From JAXLYX01 sp046351215 (GTDB lineage: Bacteria > Myxococcota_A > Polyangia > Polyangiales > Houyiibacteriaceae), in contig JAXLYX010000010.1 in the NCBI GenBank assembly GCA_046351215.1, forward strand, positions 220,146 to 284,145: DNA of 64,000 nt, given 5' to 3'. The notes beneath the pieces were generated by a model. It was not told where the DNA came from. It ran no database searches and saw only the letters and a list, made by a program, of their open reading frames with translations. Positions 59,631-64,000 of the stretch are shown piece by piece (position 1 is the stretch's first letter; every line of letters begins with the position of its first letter). Both the position numbers and the translations under genes were made by a program.

Positions 59631-61295
59631 TCAGGACGGCTCGTCGTCGCCTCGCGTCCGGAAGCGGACGGGCTCGAAGAGCGGCCGAGGGGATCGCTCG
59701 GTCTCCGCGACGTAGATGCGGTCGCGCCCCGAGCGCTTCGCCGCGTAGAGCGCGTCGTCGGCCCGCTTCAGCATCACGTCGACGTCGGGCGAGGCGTCCG
59801 AGATCGACGCGACGCCCGCGCTGATCGTGACCCGAAGCTCGCCCACCTCGGTGGCGAACGGAGTCTTCGCGATCGCCGACCGGACGCGCTCGCCGAGCTC
59901 GGCGGCGCCGTTGCGCTCCGTCTCCGGGAGCACCATCACGAATTCCTCGCCGCCGTAGCGACCGACGAAGTCGCTTCGCCGCAAGCCCGCCGAGATGCGA
60001 TGGCCGAGCTCCCGGAGGACCTCGTCCCCGACCGCGTGCCCGTGCGTGTCGTTGATCTTCTTGAAGTGATCGACGTCGAGCAGCAGCACGGAGAGGGGCC
60101 GGCCGTAGCGCTTCGCCCGATCGACCTCGCGGTCGAGGCGATCGAAGAGCCCGCGGCGGTTGTACACGCCCGTGAGCCCGTCGGTCTGGGCCTGACGCTC
60201 GAGCTCCGCGAAGAGTCGCGCACGCTCGGCCGCCGTGGCGAGCTGCCCCGCGACGGTCACGAGCACGCGCTCGCGCTCCTCGCGGTGCTCGTAGTCGGTG
60301 GGGAAGACGGCCTCGAGCAGGGCGATCGTCCGATCGCCGACACGGAGCGGGATGTCCATCGTCCGCGCCGTGATCACCGTGGCGAGCTCGCCCTGGGCCC
60401 CGCTCGTCCGCAGCCTCGGCGCGATGCGCACCGAGACGAGACCGAGCGCCTCGCGGACCAGCGGCGCCGCCTGTTCGAGCAGCTCCGCGGCGGACGTGGC
60501 CTCGGTTCCGAGCCGCGCGAGGGTGTCGAAGAGCTCGAGCTCGCGGATGCGACGCCGTGCGGCGTCCTCCGCCTGCCTCCGCGCCGTCACGTCCTGCTTG
60601 ATCGCGACGAAGTGGGTGACCTTCCCGTCCTCGTCGCGGACGGGCGCGATCGTCTGCTCCTCGACGTAGATCGAGCCGTCCTTGCGCCGGTTGACCGTCT
60701 CGCCGCGCCAGACCTCCCCGGCGAGCACGCGCGTCCAGAGCGTGCGGTAGAAGGTCTCGTCGTGGTGGCCCGACTTGAGGATCCGCGGCGAGCGCCCGAC
60801 GACCTCGTCGAGGGTGTAGCCGGTGAGCTCGGTGAACGCGGGATTCACCCAGACGAACGAGCCCTGCGGATCGGTGATCGCGATCCCGTTCGCGGCGGCC
60901 TCGACGGCGACGCGCGCGAGCCGCGCGGCCTGCTCGATCGTGCGGTGCAGCGTCACGTCGCGGACGATCGTCAGCACGCACTCGCGTCCCTCGTGCACGA
61001 CGGGGCTCAGGCTGATCTCGACGGGGAACTCGGTGCCGTCGAGCCGGAGCCCGCGCAGGTTCCGTTGCTGCGCCATCGGTCGCCGCTGGGGCGAGGCGTG
61101 GAAGCCCTCGCGGAGGACGGCGTGCCGGCCTCGCCCTCCGACGGGCATCAGATCCTCGATCGGCCTGCCGACGAGCGCGCCGGGCTCGTAGCCGAACATC
61201 GAGTCGGCACGACCGTTGGCGTAGAGGATGGCGCCGCTCGTCTCCACGACGAGGAGCGCGTCCGGGAGATGCTCGAGGAACGCCCGCGAATCCAC
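59631..61295 (-). CDS. PAS-PAS-GAF-GGDEF diguanylate cyclase
   Basis: A 554-residue diguanylate cyclase making cyclic di-GMP from GTP. Two PAS domains come first (FLEHLPDALLVVETSGAILY and VAVEAAANGIAITDPQGSFV), then a GAF-like region (VITARTMDIPLRVGDRTIAL) and the GGDEF domain with signature GGEEF in RYGGEEFVMVLPE. The product-binding I-site RRSD lies five residues before it. LLLDVDHFKKINDTHGHAVG is the metal-binding segment. All catalytic features are intact. I chose GTG 61295, since no ATG fits in frame. It is divergent from the truncated haemoglobin (98 bp). Confidence 0.93.
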   Translation of the reverse strand: MDSRAFLEHLPDALLVVETSGAILYANGRADSMFGYEPGALVGRPIEDLMPVGGRGRHAVLREGFHASPQRRPMAQQRNLRGLRLDGTEFPVEISLSPVVHEGRECVLTIVRDVTLHRTIEQAARLARVAVEAAANGIAITDPQGSFVWVNPAFTELTGYTLDEVVGRSPRILKSGHHDETFYRTLWTRVLAGEVWRGETVNRRKDGSIYVEEQTIAPVRDEDGKVTHFVAIKQDVTARRQAEDAARRRIRELELFDTLARLGTEATSAAELLEQAAPLVREALGLVSVRIAPRLRTSGAQGELATVITARTMDIPLRVGDRTIALLEAVFPTDYEHREERERVLVTVAGQLATAAERARLFAELERQAQTDGLTGVYNRRGLFDRLDREVDRAKRYGRPLSVLLLDVDHFKKINDTHGHAVGDEVLRELGHRISAGLRRSDFVGRYGGEEFVMVLPETERNGAAELGERVRSAIAKTPFATEVGELRVTISAGVASISDASPDVDVMLKRADDALYAAKRSGRDRIYVAETERSPRPLFEPVRFRTRGDDEPS

Positions 61296-61394
61296 GAAAG
61301 GATGTACGGATGCGGTGGGCCGTTCGGCAAGTCCGATTGCGCGGAAGCAGGACGGGCCTAAACTGGCATCTAATCTACCATAAATGGAGGCCGC

Positions 61395-61955
61395 GTGCCG
61401 CTCGTTCGCTATGAGCAAGGGGATCGCCTTTGGATCGAGGGAGAGCTCCTCCACGTCGTCGGCCGGGCGAACAACCGCTGGGGAGGCGACAGCTACCGCG
61501 TCGCGCGAACCGATGGGAGCGGCGCGCGGTGGATCACGCCGCGCACCGTCGGTGCACGGGCGCGTGTCCTGGACAAGGAAGGGATCGCGACGCTCGTGCA
61601 CGCCTTCTACGATCGCGTGCGCGCGGACGAGGTCCTCGGGCCGATCTTCGAAGCGCGCCTTCGCGACCGATGGGAGCCCCATCTCGCGAAGATGGTCTCG
61701 TTCTGGTCGTCGGTGATGCTCCGCGAGGGCAGCTTCGACGGCGATCCGCCGGGAACCCATCGCGGGCTCGAGGACGCGCGCCCCGAGCATTTCGAGCGTT
61801 GGCTGTCGCTCTTCGACGCGACGACGGACGAGGTCTTCGCGGAGTCCCTCGCCGACGCGCTGAAGCAGCGGGCGCGGGCGATGGCCCGCGGCCTCTCGGG
61901 CGCGATGTTCGGCCGTCCCTACGACGATCGGCCGATGCCCCAGGGCTCGACCTGA
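61395..61955 (+). CDS. Group-III truncated haemoglobin with N-terminal extension
   Basis: A 186-residue globin. The truncated-globin fold starts at about residue 62: LVHAFYDRVRADEVLGPIFE includes the B10 Tyr72, KMVSFWSSVMLREGSFDG and then PEHFERWLSLF, whose His132 is the likely proximal haem ligand. The N-terminal 58 residues (MPLVRYEQGDRLWIEGELLH onward) are an extra beta-rich piece not found in standard group-III members. The GTG start follows ATGGAGGCCGC. Role is uncertain: oxygen or NO chemistry. It is divergent from a PAS-GGDEF cyclase. Confidence 0.85.
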   Translation: MPLVRYEQGDRLWIEGELLHVVGRANNRWGGDSYRVARTDGSGARWITPRTVGARARVLDKEGIATLVHAFYDRVRADEVLGPIFEARLRDRWEPHLAKMVSFWSSVMLREGSFDGDPPGTHRGLEDARPEHFERWLSLFDATTDEVFAESLADALKQRARAMARGLSGAMFGRPYDDRPMPQGST

Positions 61956-62256
61956 GGCCTGGCGAGCCCCCGAGGGCGGCGAATGTCCCCGAGCATGGAC
62001 GGAATCCGCAGGCCCATCCTCCTCTACGTGCAATCCGGACGCGATTGGGCTAGCCTCCGGGTTCTCACGATACGTCACTGGTTCCGGTTCGACGCTTTCT
62101 CTGTACGAGACCGCGGCTCGCTCTGAAGACAGACGACGCAGCGTGCGCGAGGCGAGACGATTCGCCGAGCGCGAGCCCCGTTCGAACCCCCGCGGCTTCG
62201 TCGGATGGATGGCCCGAGAAGCTGTTCGGATCCCGGAGCCGCGAAAGACACGTGTC
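61956..62256. other. 301-bp non-coding stretch upstream of RRM gene
   Basis: No gene is visible. The region probably contains the promoter and a long leader of the RRM gene. Its last 10 bases, GACACGTGTC (62247-62256), are a perfect palindrome directly before the ATG, and no strong ribosome-binding site is present. Otherwise no signal was identified. Confidence 0.5.
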
Positions 62257-62697
<441 letters not shown>

Positions 62698-62706
62698 CCC
62701 CACGAG

Positions 62707-62738
62707 GGCGAGCGCGTCCCACCGGGGACGCGCTTGCC
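62707..62738 (+). terminator. Strong hairpin after RRM gene
   Basis: GGCGAGCGCGTCCC (62707-62720) pairs with GGGACGCGCTTGCC (62725-62738) over 14 bp, with one G:T wobble and a 4-base loop. It starts 10 bp after the stop. No T-run follows, yet the stem is the strongest hairpin noticed in the window. Confidence 0.6.
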
Positions 62739-62767
62739 GCCTCGCGCGGGGATGCTAGCGACGCTCC

Positions 62768-63670
62768 ATGCTCACCCGCGTCGAAACGAGTCTGATCGGC
62801 ATCCTCCTCCTCGTCCTGATGTTCGGGATGGGGACGACGCTCACGCTCGCCCGCTTCCGCGAAGTGCTGCGGCACCCGAAGGCCTTCCTCATCGGCCTCG
62901 CGTCGCAGTTCGTGCTCATGCCGCTCTCGGCGTTCGCCCTGGCGCGAGCGCTCGCGCTCCCCAACGAGGCCGCCATCGGGCTCGTGATCATGGGAGCCTG
63001 CCCCGGCGGCACGACGAGCAACCTCTTCGCGCATCTGTCGAAGGCCGACGTGGCGCTCAGCCTGTCGATGACGGCCGCCTCGAAGCTCGTCGGCGTCGTG
63101 GCCATGCCCATCGCGCTCTACCTCTTCGCGCGCCCGTTCACGACGGCCGAGGTGCTCATCCCCTACGGCGAGATCGTGAAGACGCTGGTCGTTCTCCTCC
63201 TGCCCGTCGGGCTCGGCGTGGGCCTGCGCCACCGCTTCGGCGAAGGCTTCGCCGTGACGGCGGAGAAGGTCGGGAGCGCGGCGGGCATCGCGGTGCTGGT
63301 CGCGCTGATCTCGATCTCGGTGAGCCGCAACTCGCACCTTCTCGGGACCATCCCACCGTCGATCTACGCCGCCGCGATCCTCCTCGGGGCCGCCGGGATG
63401 CTCTTCGGCGATCTCGCGGGCCGCGCGTTCCGACTCCCCGTCGCGCAGCGGCGCGCCGTCTCGCTCGAGACCGGCATCCAGAACAGCCCGCTCGCGTTCG
63501 CGATCGTCGCGCTGAGCTTCGCCGGCGACGTGCAGACGAAGATGCTCGAGGTCCAGCTGCTCTACGCCCTCTTCATCCTGCTCCAGGCGAGTGTCGTGAC
63601 GGTGGTGTACCGTCGCCTGGGCACGGGCGGAGAGCCCGCCACCGACGTCGAGGTCGCTCCCGCGACCTGA
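62768..63670 (+). CDS. BASS-family transporter (bile acid:sodium symporter type)
   Basis: A 300-residue membrane protein with about nine to ten helices. LILLLVLMFGMGTTL-type start (residues 10-24), FGMGTTLTLARFREVLRHPK, the conserved GLVIMGACPGGTTSNLFAHL segment and SLSMTAASKLVGVVAMPI define the BASS family, which carries bile acids, pyruvate or other organic anions with sodium. The late ETGIQNSPLAFAIVALSF is the crossover region. A sterol-like substrate cannot be claimed. It precedes a glutathione S-transferase by 12 bp on the same strand. Confidence 0.93.
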   Translation: MLTRVETSLIGILLLVLMFGMGTTLTLARFREVLRHPKAFLIGLASQFVLMPLSAFALARALALPNEAAIGLVIMGACPGGTTSNLFAHLSKADVALSLSMTAASKLVGVVAMPIALYLFARPFTTAEVLIPYGEIVKTLVVLLLPVGLGVGLRHRFGEGFAVTAEKVGSAAGIAVLVALISISVSRNSHLLGTIPPSIYAAAILLGAAGMLFGDLAGRAFRLPVAQRRAVSLETGIQNSPLAFAIVALSFAGDVQTKMLEVQLLYALFILLQASVVTVVYRRLGTGGEPATDVEVAPAT

Positions 63671-63682
63671 GGAGACGATGCC

Positions 63683-64000
63683 GTGATCACGCTCTACCAG
63701 TTCGAGATCTCGCCCTTCTGCGACAAGGTCCGCCGCGTCCTCCACTGGAAGAAGGTGCCGTACGAGATCGTCGAGGTGCCGCTCACGCGCCTCCCCTTCC
63801 TCTCGGACGTCACGCCGACGGGCAAGGTGCCGGCCCTGCGCTTCGAGGATCGCATCGTCGTCGACTCGACCGACATCGTGCGCGAGCTCGAGAAGCGCTT
63901 CCCGAGCCCCTCGATCTTCCCCGACGATCCGGTCGACCGCGCGCGCGTCCACGTCCTCGAGGACTGGGCCGACGAGAGCCTGTACTGGTACGAGCTGACG
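63683..64000 (+). CDS. Glutathione S-transferase family protein, 5' part (cut by window edge)
   Basis: The first 106 codons of a GST-family protein; the rest is beyond the window. The N-terminal thioredoxin-like domain is seen: ITLYQFEISPFCDKVRRVLH with Cys13, then PTGKVPALRFEDRIVVDSTD (the cis-Pro strand and glutathione-binding SxD turn). The start is GTG 63683 because the ATG at 63678 reaches a stop after two codons. GGAGACG lies upstream. It follows the BASS transporter by 12 bp and is probably co-transcribed. Confidence 0.88.
   Translation, partial: MITLYQFEISPFCDKVRRVLHWKKVPYEIVEVPLTRLPFLSDVTPTGKVPALRFEDRIVVDSTDIVRELEKRFPSPSIFPDDPVDRARVHVLEDWADESLYWYELT

Overview
The window looks like chromosome of a high-GC (about 70%) Gram-negative bacterium, most likely a myxobacterium-type member of the Myxococcota. 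Supporting signs are two secreted proteins with MYXO-CTERM-like tails (Cys, hydrophobic stretch, Arg cluster), many lipoproteins with D/A/G-rich linkers, two eukaryotic-type Ser/Thr kinases, outer-membrane barrels, a sterol reductase and a glycine-rich RRM protein. I saw no tRNA, rRNA, CRISPR array, phage gene or insertion sequence. Coding density is high, most real genes have much longer antisense shadow frames, and convergent genes often end within 4-25 bp of each other.

Layout. 1-14.1 kb: the 3' part of a formylglycine-type sulfatase, then a DUF2252 gene, a five-gene minus-strand run (DUF4136 lipoprotein, Asp/Ala-rich lipoprotein, small barrel, metallo-hydrolase, lipoprotein carbonic anhydrase), a two-gene operon (AttH/CrtC-like protein plus a rifampicin-phosphotransferase-like dikinase), a FadL-type porin and a second complete sulfatase. 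The two sulfatases are about 90% identical and lie in opposite orientation. 14.2-17.1 kb: patatin lipase and wax-ester synthase/DGAT. 17.2-20.8 kb: an ATGA-coupled operon of AcuI/YhdH-type reductase, cyclic 2,3-diphosphoglycerate-synthetase-like protein and ornithine aminotransferase. 20.8-24 kb: upp, a LysR regulator, a glyoxalase-II-like hydrolase and an SDR.

24-38 kb is accessory in character. It holds secreted and lipoprotein genes of unknown role, a 917-residue beta-propeller lipoprotein, a Vps62-aerolysin-like putative pore-forming protein, a 30-bp perfect palindrome, and two gene remnants (TetR and probably cytochrome P450) joined at what looks like a deletion scar. 38-43.6 kb: MscS channel, an imelysin plus di-haem cytochrome pair (periplasmic iron or redox module) and a serine hydrolase behind an operator-overlapped promoter. 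43.6-48.6 kb: envelope proteins, an RDD protein, an alpha/beta hydrolase and a thiolase.

48.8-59.6 kb: a kinase with an N-terminal membrane domain, an outer-membrane protein, a TetR-Rieske oxygenase operon, a kinase with a cyclic-nucleotide-binding domain, a sulfotransferase, and a sterol Delta7-reductase (DHCR7/ERG24 family) divergent from a TetR regulator with a candidate operator between them. Rieske oxygenase, sulfotransferase and sterol reductase within 7 kb suggest a sterol or steroid modification locus; that is inference. 59.6-64 kb: PAS-GAF-GGDEF diguanylate cyclase divergent from a group-III truncated haemoglobin, an RRM protein with a strong terminator, a BASS-family transporter and the start of a glutathione S-transferase.

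The strongest leads are the Vps62-aerolysin fusion, the sterol-reductase neighbourhood, the dikinase operon and the cpgS-like operon. All domain calls come from reading the translated sequence and motifs; no database search was run. Percent identities and membrane-segment counts are by-eye estimates.
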